A stretch of 64,000 bases of DNA from Auricularia sp. M13. Taxonomy: Eukaryota; Basidiomycota; Agaricomycetes; Auriculariales; Auriculariaceae. Each line of letters begins with the position of its first letter. The stretch's first letter is position 1. The notes below the pieces were generated by a model. The model worked only from the letters and a program-made list of their open reading frames with translations, searched no databases and was not told the DNA's origin. The stretch lies in NCBI GenBank assembly GCA_037042915.1, contig CM073197.1:3596001-3660000 (forward strand), written 5' to 3'. The position numbers and the translations under genes are program-made. This document shows, piece by piece, positions 46,467 to 58,715 of this stretch.

Positions 46467-48104
46467 GTGTTCCACGCGGACCTGCTGCGCATGCACGTAC
46501 CTAGCGATGACTCGCGGTTCCCAAATCGGAACTGGCAAGACGTTGTACTGTTACCCTATGAAAACAAACGCAAAATTGCGGCTGAAATCGTTGGGATAAT
46601 GGGAAAAGGACACGACTCACTTATTGCCGTTAAGTGGGGGGATGGGACCGTGACGCAAGAAAAGGCGTCCGATGTGGCGCACTTGCAGATATTCATTGAC
46701 TACTGCGAGGCGCATGGAATCAACATGCGGCAACGGTTCGGAATTGAACAGGACACGGTACCGCAAAACCGTGCGGTGCGGTTAGGCATGACTATGGTTC
46801 AAATGGGAACGCATGAGACGTGGCCGATCCTGCAAGAACGTGTTCAGAAATCGCGGAACCAGTTGGCAGAATGGAAATATAAAAGGACGCACCCAGTTCG
46901 TGGAGATTCCTCATCGCACTCTCGAGTGCTTTCGTGGACATCCTGGCGACGCAGACGGTCAACATTCGCATCGTTCTCAATGCCGCATATCCGCCCACCC
47001 GGTTTCAGCGAGGAGGAGCACTACCTGTGCATCCGATGGGCGACTATAGCCCGCCACGCTCTGCTCGGACTACGTCCTCCCTCGACGACTCCGGCTCCAG
47101 CTCGGTATCGCGAATGGCAGGCGGTCAACCCGAGTTGCGAGGAGCAGGACCGCGCTACGACGCTCATGCGCGAGATGGCCGAGGAGGACCACGAGCTCCA
47201 GCGCGCGCCGCGTCACTACGGACTGACAGCCGCTGCGCCTCCCGCTCCTCCGGGAACGTCCGCGTCGAACGACACCATTCGACTGTTCCTGGAGCACGCG
47301 GAGCGACTGCAGGAAACGCAGGCCGCGAGCGTGGTGAGGCCGACCAGACCCATGGAGGGACGCCTCGCGTTCCGACGGCCAGCCCGTCGTCCCGAGTATC
47401 GTACGTCGACTTCCCACAGCGTCCACCGCGCGCATCCTCACCAGAAACTCATAGCCGCCGCCCGGCGCAGCAGGGGAGGATCGTGGCGCAGGCCCGAACG
47501 GCCAGCTCGCGAAGCTCGCCTGGAATCCGCGCGGGCAATTGAGCAGCTGCTTGAGGACTGTATCGCTGCGTCCCGGGAGCGCTCTGCTACCCCTCAGTAC
47601 GATCCTATGACGCTGCGCGCAAGCCAGCCGATGGGCGAAGGAGGGAGCAGCGGTCTCGGAGGGAGCAGCGGTTTCGCAGATGGGGCGCCGCAGTCAGCAA
47701 CGACGGGCGAGGATCTGAACCGCGTACTCACTACTGCGCGCGAGAATTTTGAGGAACTACAGGTCATCAAACCCGAAGATCTTCGTTCAGTGCGCGTTGG
47801 CAATCGCGACGTACTCGTCTACATGCCTGCGCAGTGGAACCAGCAGAACGTGAGCCACGTGCTGGCACCGTTCATGATGCCGACTCACGTCATTGGGGAT
47901 CAGCCCGTTCCCGCTACCCTTCCGTCCGAGGATGTGGCGATGGAATTTGCAGGTACAGGCACGGAGGGCGCGCCAACAGACTCGCGCGTGCGCCAAGTAA
48001 GCGGACCGGAAACGGAGGACGCCGCGCGCTCGGTTACTGAAGGCATCTTCGGAATCAACCTCGGAGGAATTGGATCGGGAAATATGGTTACGCTTGGCAG
48101 CTAG
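46467..48104 (+). pseudogene. Chromodomain-like C-terminus plus unexplained extension (element 3)
   Basis: The frame opens with VFHADLLRMHVP, the normal junction after integrase, and then a chromodomain-like part (IVGIMGKGHDSLIAVKWGDGTVTQEKASDVAHL, seen as separate short motifs around codons 35-70). From about 46890 the sequence becomes GC-rich and encodes about 400 residues rich in Arg, Ala, Pro and Ser that I do not recognise; alternative frames look equally protein-like in the first 150 bp of it, so a shift is possible there. Stop TAG at 48102-48104, 73 bp before the 3' LTR. Confidence 0.6.
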
Positions 48105-48176
48105 GCGAACCGATACTCCATCTCCGTACAAGTTTTCTATCTGTGGCGACTTGCAGTACAAGCCGCGGAGGGCGTG

Positions 48177-48523
48177 TGTAAGGACCGTAGCTTCCTTGTA
48201 CGGTCGCAGGCCTCCTATTCGCGCAGTCCTGACTTCTTGTATTTAGCTTTCTTTCTTACTGATACACATCCTGATAGTCGGGCAAAGAAGCACATAAGAG
48301 AATGAGTAAGCACTAACGTGGAGTTTGCAGCGCGTCGTGTAGCTACGTGGTTCGCTTAGGTAATGCAGTGAGAGCACATGTATTTGAAGGAGGCTCGTCC
48401 GAACGACGAGCCTCAGTCTTATATTACTGGAGCACTTGTGCCACTCAGTTTCTACGAGTGATACGCGAGCCGGTAAACTTAAGATTCGAAGCGCAAGTCT
48501 AACTTACAAAGCTAAGACTTACA
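48177..48523 (+). repeat. 3' LTR of gypsy element 3
   Basis: 347 bp, identical to 38035-38381 except G at 48386 in place of A at 38244. Preceded by GCCGCGGAGGGCG, a weak polypurine tract. Confidence 0.95.
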
Positions 48524-49583
48524 TTTTCGCCACGAAGGAAGCAGAGGAAACGTGGTGGGCCTTCATGATGGACCAGGCCGCAGCATTCCAACAGCGGCGC
48601 AGCGGGTTGAGAAGCCAGGATAAAACAGAGAACCAGTCGGCGAAGCTCGGTGGACAGAACAAGCCCACGCCGCCGCATGACGGCAAGGCGCCAGTGTCAA
48701 AAGCCACGGACCCGCGTCCGCCGCCGCCTGCAGACAAAGCCGCGGCGATCAAGGAGGGCATTCAGTGCTTCGAAAGTGCCGTGAAAGATGACCGACCTAT
48801 TCTGGAGGGAACACCGCGGGTGGTACCAACGACCGAAGCAGCGCAGCCCGCGCGTCCGCAGTTCAAAATCCAGACGCCTGTTGAGCGTGAGGGTCTCGTC
48901 AAACGGATCGGGGAACGCGTCATGGACTCACAAGTTGTGGTGTCCTTGGAAGAACTCGTTGCGATCGCGCCGGACGTGCAACGCTATGTGCGCATGAAGA
49001 TCACGCCGAAGCGTGTCGCGGTCAATGAAGCGGAAGCCGAGGTTGCGGCGACCGAGATCCTCGACTACCGCGTCGTGGGAAGTGATGAGGAAGCATGGAG
49101 GCCCGATCTAATTACTGGCGCACCGATGTTGCCACTACGGTACTTGGATTGTCGCATCGGACCGTTCGAAGTCGAGGGAGTTCTCGACACGGGCGCGCAG
49201 CTCGTCATTATATCGAAGCGTCTTTGGGTCGATTTGGGACGGCCAATCGACGCAAACTTGCCACGGATGACCCTACAGTCAGCAAACACGACGAAGGACC
49301 GCACGGTAGGGCTATGTGCGAACCTGGAAGTGCGCGTTTTCGGCATTCCCTTCTTCCTACAAGCACATGCAGTGGAGGAAGCACCGTTCGACCTGTTGCT
49401 GGGACGCCCGTTCTTTGCGCTCGCAGGAACGGACGAAAAATCGATGCCGAATGGTGACACGGTTATCACCCTGCGCGACCCGAACTCGGACGTCGTCCTA
49501 CAGGTTCCGACAAAAGAAAGACGCGCCAAGCGGCCTGGGGAGCCGAAGGAGAAGGGAACAACTGCCTCGCAGACGCATTTTTA
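48524..49583 (+). pseudogene. gag-protease of gypsy element 2, 3' part
   Basis: Continues after the element 3 insertion with FATKEAEETWWAFMMDQA. The retropepsin-like domain has the normal triplet D-T-G at 49186-49194 (VLDTGAQLVII) and ends LLLGRPFFAL. The frame stops at TAA 49582-49584, overlapping the ATG of pol. Everything in this part is open; the reading frame as a whole is dead because of the insertions and the nonsense codon at 37120. Confidence 0.88.
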
Positions 49584-49638
49584 ATGCGGGAAGGGCAGGA
49601 AACTACCAAGAAGCACGTACCGGCGCTGGCCCTTCCCG
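49577..49638 (+). promoter_or_regulatory. Putative recoding signal at the gag-pol junction (element 2)
   Basis: CAT TTT TAA TG: five T before the stop, with the pol ATG at 49584 overlapping the stop in the -1 frame. CGGGAAGGGC (49587-49596) pairs perfectly with GCCCTTCCCG (49629-49638) over a 32-base loop. The stem arms are conserved in element 1 while the sequence between them is not. Either -1 frameshifting or stop-restart would express pol. Confidence 0.55.
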
Positions 49639-52600
49639 GAGAAATGTTCTATGCCGAGACAGTCAATTCAAAGCACCCCGCGGCTGAGACAAGCGGGAAG
49701 GATGATATAAACAAGGACTTTAGCAATGGGATCACTCAAGACAATGTATGCACCATCGGGTTGAGCAATGCGAAAGAGCGAAGCGCTCTGTACCACTATT
49801 TGCACGACGGGCTCGCCGTCTCAGAAAAAGAGAAGCAAGATCTGAAGAATTTCTTCAGCATGGAAGTCAGCAGCCTCGGCGAGCTGCCAGCGAGCACGCG
49901 CGATGAGCGCGCTCGAAGGAATGTTACGAACCTGATCTCGGAGTATCAGGGGCCAAGAGCGACTAACGAGTCGCGAGAAGAGATCCACGCACCAGTGAGT
50001 GTGTACGCAGTATTGGTGACCGAAGAGGACAAGGATGAGACGACCGAGGAGCGAGAGGACGGGCTAGAGGAGATTCTGTGCGGAAGAGATCATTACGTGT
50101 TCTTCATACAGCCAGACACCGACTCACCACCGGCAACCGCGCAAGAAGCGTACGTCCAGATGTATTCGAACATCGTGGCTGGGGAAAGCGAGCGGGCGGC
50201 GACGCGCGATGCCCCGATGGTTCCGGTCGAATACACAACAGACGGAAGGCTACGAATTCCGTCAGGAACTAAGCCTGGAGGAGGGAGACCAAGAAAAAAG
50301 TACAAACCTGTCGCGATGAAAGTCAAGCCGACGTCCGAAAAGTTGCCTGAGGACTATCGCGTGGTGCGCAAGCGTCCCTCGGACTGCATGGATGGATTGC
50401 CCGCACTGCCGGATCGGCTGCCGGTGTGGCAGCCAACGACAGAGCACTTGTCCCAGGCTCGGATGGATGGCTTTGGACTCGACGGAAATGAGTTCTTGCT
50501 AGCAGAAGAGCGCCAGCTGTTCAAGTTCATCCTGGAAAAGCATCAGAGTGTCTTCGCATGGGAAGAAAACGAACGACGACGCTTCAATACTGACTATTTC
50601 GAGCCAATCAAGTATCCGGTCGTTCCCCACGAGCCATGGGCCGACAAGCATCATCCGATTCCACCAGGGGTGCGCGACAAGCTGATTGAACTGCTGAAGG
50701 CGAAGATAGCCGCTGGCGTATATGAGCCTTCCAGCTCGTCGTACCGCTCAGGCTGGTTCTGCGTCATGAAGAAGGACGGAAAGTCGTTGCGCATCGTCCA
50801 CGACCTGCAGCGGTTGAACTCGGTCACGATCCGCGATGCAGGCACGTTGCCAAGCCCGGACGAGTTTTCAGAAACCTGCGCCGGGCGCACGGTGATTGGC
50901 GCGCTCGATCAATTTTCGTCGTACGATCTGCAACTCGTCCATCAAGACTCGTGGGATTATACTACGTTCCAGACTCCATTGGGGCCATACCGGCTCGTGT
51001 CGCTACCGATGGGCTGGACCAACTCCGTGGCTATACAGCATGGGAACTTGGTCTTCATTTTAAAACCGGAGATGCCGGGGCACTGTGCCGCGTTCATGGA
51101 TGATATATTTCCGCTGGGACCCGTCTCGTACTATCACACAACAGACGGCGGGTTTGAGACTATCCCCGGCAACTCCGGGATCAGACGCTTTATCTGGGAA
51201 TATGCGCATACATTGAACCGTGTGCTCCAACGCTTGGATCACGCCGGCGCGTCCGTATCAGGAAAGAAAGCGCAAATCGCGGTACCATCCACCGTGGTCA
51301 CAGGTTATACAGTCTCCTTCGAAGGCAGAACTCCCAACCAGTCCAATGTCCAACGAATCTTGGACTGGCCGGCCTGCGAGTCTATGCGTGATATCCGCGG
51401 ATTCTTAGGTACCGCCGGCGTTTCGCGCCTATGGATCAAGGACTTCGCAATCATAGCAAAGCCTTTGACAACGCTAGTGAAAAACGACGTTCCCTTTGTT
51501 TTCGACGACGCGTGCCATCTTGCAATGTACGCTTTGAAGATGGCCGTGGCAACCGTGCCGTGCCTGCGACCGATTGACTATCAGTGTGGACGAGAGGTCA
51601 TTCTCGCCGTCGACTCCTCCGTGATCGGGGTCGGGTTCATTCTGTTACAACTAGGAGAAAAAGGACAGCGATTTCCGGCGCGATACAATAGTATAACCTG
51701 GAATGATCGAGAGTCCCGCTACTCTCAGGCGAAGCTGGAACTGTACGGTCTCTGGCGTGCGCTACGGTCTATGAGAATCTGGTTGTTCCAGGCACCAAGC
51801 CTGGTCGTCGAGGTCGACGCTAAGTATATCAAAGGAATGCTTAACAACCCCGATGTGCTGCCCAATGCAACGATCAACAGATGGGTCGCTGGAATCCTGC
51901 TCTTCCACTTTAAACTTCGTCATGTGCCCGGTGAGAAGCATACTGGCGCGGACGGCCTCTCGCGGCGGAGGGCGGCGCCGGAAGACCCAAGCGAGACGGA
52001 CGACCCCAAAGAATGGCTGGACAAACAGCTTGGGCTCAACACGGAGATCTGGACTACGGGACTGTTGGAGCGATGCGGGCGAACGCTACCACCGGTGGGA
52101 ACGGATGGGTCGCTTATAACGTATCCATTGCAAGAATCGCCGCGCGTAGCAGCTTACCAAAAGTATCCTGCGGTCGGCGTCTTCGCGTTAACCATGGCCA
52201 CGAAGGACAACAGAGAAGTACTTGTCGATCCTGGAGAAGTGGTAGTCGTGCCACCACGAAACAAGGAGCTGTTAGCAAAAGATCAAGAGCTGAAGGACAT
52301 GTTAGAATATCTCACAAGTCTCAAAGCACCGGACCTGAGCGACAAAGCCTTGCTGGAGTTCGTGCAACGGGCGAAACGGTTTTTCGTGTTTGAAGGGCGT
52401 CTCATGAGGCGCGACGATCAGCGAAAGCACAAGGTCGTAATCATCGACCAGCGGCAGCGAGTGCGCATTCTCCGCGAGGCACATGACGACCTAGGACACA
52501 AGGGACCGTTCCCAACGCGGGCCTTCATACGCGAGAGGTTCTGGTGGCCAGGGTTAGAAGCGGACGTCAAGTGGTGGTGCGCGACATGCCAGTTGTGTCA

Positions 52601-53227
52601 GGAAAGGCAACGGACCACGATACACATTCCTCCCGTCGTTGCACGGATAGCCACACTATTCCAGAAGGTATATATGGATACCATGTTCATGCCGATGTCG
52701 AAGAAGTTCAAGGCGATCGTGCACGCGCGATGTTCGCTGTCCTCGTATCCAGAGTTTCGCATCCTCACGCGCGAAACAGCGGAAGCGATCGGGCGCTTTG
52801 TACTCGAGAACATCCTCTGCCGCTGGGGATATGTCGCGGAAATCGTCACAGATAACGGCACACCGTATGTCGCGGCGCTCGAATGGCTATCGAAGAAGTA
52901 TGGCATCAACCATATCAGAATCTCGGGTTACAACTCACAAGCGAACGGTGCCATCGAGTCAAAACACTACAGTGTTCGGGAGTCAATAGTCAAGCTCTGT
53001 GACGACGACATTTATCAATGGCCGGACGTTGCGCACCTCATCTTCTGGGCCGAGCGTGTGACCATCCGCCGCGCAACGGGCATGTCGCCGTATTATATGG
53101 TGCACGGAGTGGAACCCGTTATGCCCTTCGACCTCGCTGAGGCGACGTTTTTGTCGCCCGCCGTCGAACCTGGAATAAGCACCGCGGACCTGATTGCCCT
53201 GCGAGCCAGGCAGCTGGCGCGCCGACC
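49584..53227 (+). pseudogene. pol of gypsy element 2, main part
   Basis: Open from ATG 49584 up to the DNA transposon at 53228. RT active site FMDD at residues 504-507 with LPMGWTNS before it; RNase H from about residue 670 to GADGLSRR near 790; integrase HHCC finger near 960-1000; catalytic D in YMDTMF, D in VTDNGTP, E in NGAIESKH with 34 residues between the last two. The only visible damage is the insertion in the integrase C-terminus after ARRP; reading resumes at 58716 with EDLAAARDR. Confidence 0.9.
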
Positions 53228-53330
53228 CAAGGGGCATGCACGATAACGAGCGCTAATATCAGGTCACCCACCTGGGTCTCGCTGTTAGCCGTTTGTTTGG
53301 TGATCGGGCTTCGAGGCGCTCGCTCGACCG
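53228..53330 (+). repeat. Left TIR of the 5.5 kb transposon
   Basis: 103 bp matching the inverse of 58613-58715; the one difference I see is CTTCGAGG against CTTTGAGG. Confidence 0.9.
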
Positions 53331-53412
53331 AACCTCGGAGATACCATCATTTGCATGAGCACACTGTACATTTCTTCGTTTCCAGATACATTGCAGCTAC
53401 TACACACAGTTA

Positions 53413-56400
53413 TCACTTCTTTGACCGCTTTTCCGGCGGCCGCCCCGCTCTACCACTCTCCGATTCTGTAGTAAGTGACCGAGGACGGACAGCACCAATA
53501 GTCTGTGGCCGTTGCTCATACTGATCAATCTGCGATGAAGGCGACAGAACAGCGGGTCGAGCTTCCCTAGGAACAGGTGTAAGAAGGATTGTTTGAGCCT
53601 CCGTTGCGACAGGCCCGCCTGACTGCTCGGGCACAGTCAACAACGTCAAAGGCTCTAAGAGAATCATGTGTAAGCCCAGTGTCTTTCAAAAGAGATGAGC
53701 TTACGCGTGTGAGTATAGTTCTGCTGAATTCTGGGATCATCGGAGTCAGGCAATTGGTACGTGAGTCGAGCACCTGCTGTTGTTGCAGCAGGAATACCCA
53801 ACCGCTCTTCCTCCACGTGTGGGATGTGAGTGGTATGGAAGAATAATGCGACCAAGGCAGGGTCGTTCTCGTTGCGTGCATGACAGCGAATGTAGTGCTC
53901 GCCTGCGCCATATTTCCAGATTGTCTTTGAGCTGTCGTTCGTCAGACCGACGCAAAGGGCGCAGTTAACGGGCAGGTTGGTCGATGGTCCGGTTACTGTA
54001 GACTTTAGAACACGCTTGTAGAAAAGCTTCGTGTAGTGATAGACGCAGGTCGAGCGAATCCGAGGTTTCTTAACCTTTGGCAGGAACTCGATGACCGTCT
54101 GACAACCTGTCAGTCCGCACCAACCGCAAGCATCTGTAATATTGATCATGTGCTGCGCAACCTTCTCAAACAATTAATAGTCCTCTAAACGCCCGTGCCA
54201 ACTCGACATACCTTTGTGAGCGAGGGATCGGGGACATCCCGCACAGCAAGCAAGAGATGCTCTCCGACATGGTGATGCATATACTGCAGTGTTGTTTTCT
54301 GCGAGCATAACTTGCACTCATATTTCTGTGTCGCGCTGTCTGCCGGAGTTGGCTCGCATGATACGGGAGCCGCAGCATCATCCGCGTCAGGTTCTCCGTC
54401 AGGTGCCTTCTCAACGCGCTGCAGCTGAAGCGGAAGGTTGCGAATAATTAAGACAGAAGCACCTATAGCTCATTAGTGTATTTACTGTATGGGATAGCAG
54501 TACGTACCGTCAGGTGAGTGATAGGGTAGTTCCGGTGTTGGCGAAATCCGTGGAAGAAGTCCCACATTCTCAAAGATGTCGTCGGACTCAGGGTCGAGAA
54601 CCTGCCATGCATCATGGCATGCCTGTTCCAGGTCTCCTCGTTTGAACACCCAGGTTTTATCGGGCAGCGGCACTGACGGACTCGTGTCTGCTCTCAGTCA
54701 GCATCTGCCAACTTGTGCGCAATGGCTGAGCTTACCATTCACACCAGTGACCAGACGAGCACCGACAGATGGCCTGACTAGCTCCACAATTGCGGCGGGC
54801 ACTTCGAGCATGTAGTTGCGGCGCACTGCTTGGCCATTTGGTGAAGTGGACAACGGGACGTATTTACCAGTCCAAAACCAGTCCCCAGCGTTGCTGCAGC
54901 GCAGATCGAGGACTTGCCCAAGCACAGTGGCCTTGGAACTGTCACGGTGCTTTGAAAACTCGTCCGCGGTCATCGAGACCTGGACTGCCTTGTTCGGTTT
55001 CCGGAAGCCCGAGATTTCGAATACCACCGGACCATAGTCACCGGCAATTTCTGCGGAGCACACAGCAATGTCGCCACGCTTGACTATGTTCTCGCCGTCG
55101 TTATCTGGATCCCCAGCTGTCAAGAGGCTCGACTTGGACATCAGATCAATCTCGGCGACACCGCGCACACGCAAAGGTCGTAAAGTGACCTTTTTGGCAT
55201 GCGAAGATGTTAGCTTGTGTGCGACATATCTTGCCTTCCAGTAGCTCTTGCCGTTTATGACAAAAGTGGCGGGATGTTTCTGCAGTGGCTGCACGTGGGG
55301 TGCGGAGTGCACGACGGCGCATCCCAAGGCAGATTGCTGATTGGAAGCTGCTGTCGCACTCAGCGCTGTGGCAGCAGAAGACGTGGCAGCATCCTCGTCG
55401 TCATCGGGCAAGTCTTCGGGAAGGAGAGTGTCAAGATTCCAGTCGTTGACTGAGTCGCAAGCTTCCAGATCGTCGGTCTCGCGAGCCGTAGCAGAATCGA
55501 TTTCCCGCTGATTAGCTGCATCATCAGAGACGACAAGCGGGGGACGATTGGCAGCTGGCTCAATATGCTCTGTAACCTCTGGCTCTACAGTCTCAGAGCG
55601 CTCATCGTCAGAGGGAGGAGGTGCATCTGGGCTGGCGCTAACACCAACCCAACTCCCATCAGGACGGAGAAAGTCATGCCCTGCGCTGGTAATGGCAGCG
55701 AAGTCGATTGGTCCAAGGAAGGGCGTGAGAAGAGAAGTGGCACGCTCCCGACCTGCATTCCACACAGTCTCGAGGTCCACATTGTCGACACAGACATCGC
55801 CCTTCCACGACGCGGGATTGAGGTGGTCTAGGCCGACGATGTGAGAGAAGTCGAGACGCCGGTGGCCCTTGTCCAGACGCGGATTACGACTAAAGATGGA
55901 GTGAATGTGGAACGCAGTAGACAGCTTTCGTGCTGCCTCCAGAATGTCGAAGTTGCGGGCATGGTCGAGAGTACGCAGCTCAGCAAAAACATTCTCCAGC
56001 CGGTCAGTACCCTCGTGCAGCAAGTAAAAGCTCCTGTGTTGCCCAAGGAGCTGTAAGCGAGCTACAGTGAAGAAGATATTCTTGACCGTCGCCTGCGTGT
56101 CGGCATAGAGGGCGCTAGTCAACGCGTCGAAGCGATGCTTCACGTAGAGCGCAGCGGCAGCATGAGCATATGCAGAAAGCGATTCTAGCTGCTGAGAAAG
56201 CGACATCTCGATTGTGAAAAATGGGCGGGCGAAATAGTTGAGAACGTCAGAGAATGCGAGAACACTGTGGTGCCGATGCTGATGGGCAGTCTCAAGGGTA
56301 TCGATAGAGCGGCCATGAAGCCCGTGCAACTCTGACATGAGGCGTGTCGCCTTCGGCACGTTCTGCTTGTCAGCAGGGTCAAGAAGCTGGACGGAATAGT

Positions 56401-58283
56401 TGTGCGAGTGCAATGCAACTTTCTCGAGGTTGAGAAGGATGTCCTGCGGAATGAGCACTGTGCGACCAAACATAATCCCTTTCTTGGCACGAAGTAGCGT
56501 CGCAAAGCCTAGAATGTTGTTAACAAAGCAGTTTGCTCATAAATCGGAGGAACTCACGTTTGATGATGTGTTTTGGATCACATGTTGCCGTCGTCTGGCC
56601 GTCTTCGGACGTGAAGAGGTTGAGCCCCGAAAGGCGCGACAGCTTGCAGTGTAGAGGAGTACTGTTTGCAAGTGGCTTGACACAGCAAATGTGGTGCCTC
56701 GCCCAGCGAAACGTTGCGTCTCCATCGCTGGCAAGAGTCCAGATCGGACCGCGCTTCACTGCGCCATTCGGATGCCGATTGTAACAGGAAAGAACGCGCT
56801 GGAGCCATTCCCGAAGATCAGGGCCCTTCTCCGACTTGTCAGAGCCCGCAAGGACGATTGGGACAGGTGAATAGTGCTCCGGCTCAGCAACGGGAGCTAG
56901 GGCCACGGTCGTACCCTGCTTTGCGAAGCGAACCGTCTGTTCCTCGAGCATCGAGGCGAGGCGATCGACATTCTCTGGTGTCGTAGCCTCGGTGTTGGCC
57001 TTCGAACTGCCGAGACTCTCACGGGAGAACCCAACTACATGGTTGGACTGCGGATCGTATTGCGGGCGCTCCTCGAGCGCAACATCGTCAACCATAATCG
57101 TATTCCCAGCAAGAGATGCAGGGTCAGTGTTGTCACCATGCGCCTGCAGCGGCCAGACGTCGGGATCAAGAAACATCGCCAGGTTGCGATCTATTTCCTC
57201 GTCCGAGGCAATACCGACAGAAGCAAGGAGTTGGGCATAGTAATGATGCCGCTTAACGGTGCGCATAGACACGAGCCCGTGTGAGCGCGACAGGGCATAG
57301 AGAAGCCGTGGTCCACCGAGTGCAGCAACGAGGAAGGCAATGTCGCGATCGAGCTGATCGTGACCGTTCGGGGAATAAACCCCCTCCGCAGCACGCAGGA
57401 CACGCTGCAAGAGGCGCACGGGGGATTCACCCCAGTTGAGACCAGCAATCAGAAGCCAACGGAGCCGCGGGACATCGTGCGTGGAGAGAGCAACGACGAA
57501 TCGTTCATATTCTGTTAGTTTACGCCGTGCAACACAAAGGCTGCGGCGTAGCGCTTGCATCTGAAGGTTCAGGGTGAGAAACACAAAACGAACAAAGGTA
57601 CTGAGAATACTGAAGACGCACCTGAGAACGCAAGCACCGCTTATCCGCCGCGATCCTGCGATAGGCCTCAAGGAGCTGGATGTAGTTGCGCAGTTCAGCG
57701 GGCATATACGGGCTCGTATCGTCCATCGCCATGTCCACGATTTCACGAAAACGTGCGGAGCTGATAACCTCCTGACAGGGCTTGCACGGATGCCCGTTGC
57801 TCTGAAGCTGACCCGCGCAGCCATCAGCGCGAATGTAAATCGTCGAGCCCTCGAAGCCTGCAGGAATCCAGCCTAGACTCTCAGGATCCGTATGCTTATG
57901 AAAGGCATAGGACTCCCAAAGGCTGCCGTGGTCCCACTGGAACGGGGCCCCTGTGCAGCGGCAAGCATCTCGTGGGGGAGCGGGAGTCTCGTCAAAGAGT
58001 TCGAGCCGGCGACGAAGATCCGAGTCAGGTGGCTATAAGTATGTCAAAATCAAATATTCACCATTATTCGGGAGCTTACCTCAGTTGCCAGAACGAGAGC
58101 GCGTTTATCGAGACAAGTGACGGTGCCACGGTGCTCGAAAAGACGAGTAGCATGGCCGGATCGGTCGCCGCTCAACCTTTGACCACAAATGTCGCACTCG
58201 ATAATGTGGCGTTGGCCGTCAAAGGTCGTATAGAGGACCTTTCCATCCACAAAGACCGCACGAGGGGCTGTTTTCGGAGGCAT
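53413..58283 (-). CDS. Transposase, P-like, 1506 aa, intact
   Basis: Exons 58283-58080, 58032-57622, 57560-56558, 56508-54736, 54687-54508, 54462-54212, 54161-53705 and 53654-53413 join to 1507 codons including the stop, all phases consistent, all introns 45-61 bp GT-AG. N-terminal zinc finger C30-X2-C33-X10-H44-X6-H51, like a BED/THAP-type DNA-binding domain. Catalytic candidates: D484 in LASDGDATFR, D533 in ATCDPKHIIKR and E711 in HEGTDRLENVF; the DG...D-X-KH-XX-KR and LENXF pattern recalls P-element and hAT RNase H-fold transposases. An acidic linker follows (about 820-900), then Cys/His clusters in the C-terminal third (YECKLCSQK...HHHVGEH, CGWCGLTGC, VNCALC) and a basic end. The family name is inference from motifs and the 8 bp duplication; it could be a separate Agaricomycete lineage. 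Confidence 0.8.
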
Positions 58284-58612
58284 AGAGGACGGGATGCAAG
58301 AGCTCGGGCAGGAGAGGAAACAGCAGCAGCACCAAGATCCAGAGTAAATCGAGGCCTGTTGAGTGTATAAAGCAGCACCCAGAGGCCTTATATACTAGTC
58401 CTGAGCCTTGAACTGCAAGGGTGGGCCGTTGCTGCGGCCAGGAGAAGACTGCAGGCTGCTCACGGTTATGGCACTCAAAACACGACGAGGCAGCACCGTT
58501 TCAGGCAGAAAATCGAGTCATATTGGGTGAAGCATGGTGTTCGTGCAATATTCGTGCTTTTATGACGCGTGACTGCAGCCAACGCTGTGTCGGCGTGCTG
58601 TGTCGGCGCGTC

Positions 58613-58715
58613 CGGTCGAGCGAGCGCCTCAAAGCCCGATCACCAAACAAACGGCTAACAGCGAGACCCAGGTGGGTGACCTGATATTAGCGCTCGTTAT
58701 CGTGCATGCCCCTTG
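58613..58715 (-). repeat. Right TIR of the 5.5 kb transposon
   Basis: Inverse copy of 53228-53330, ending GCATGCCCCTTG against the duplicated CGCCGACC. Confidence 0.9.

Larger units (their letters stand above)
38035..48523 (+). mobile_element. Ty3/gypsy LTR retrotransposon, element 3 (chromovirus-like)
   Basis: LTRs of 347 bp (38035-38381, 48177-48523) differ at one base. The 5 bp duplication TTTTC (38030-38034, 48524-48528) flanks it inside the gag-protease frame of element 2. The internal part encodes Gag with a zinc knuckle, protease, RT, RNase H, integrase and a chromodomain-like C-terminus. It is a different lineage from elements 1 and 2: DSG protease, YLDD RT, DD35E integrase and no antisense gene. 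At least three one-base shifts break the pol 3' half despite near-identical LTRs. Confidence 0.92.
53228..58715 (-). mobile_element. 5.5 kb DNA transposon, P-superfamily-like, intact
   Basis: 103 bp TIRs (53228-53330, 58613-58715) with about one mismatch, tips CAAGGGGCATGC and GCATGCCCCTTG, flanked by the 8 bp duplication CGCCGACC (53220-53227, 58716-58723). Removing it restores the integrase frame of gypsy element 2. It carries a single eight-exon minus-strand gene without any defect. Short near-perfect TIRs, a perfect duplication and an intact ORF make this the youngest and possibly a still active element in the nest. Confidence 0.92.

Noticed and set aside
53746-53968. Short ORFs on both strands within the P-like transposase 3' exons
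   Set aside because: Shadows of exon 7 of the spliced gene.
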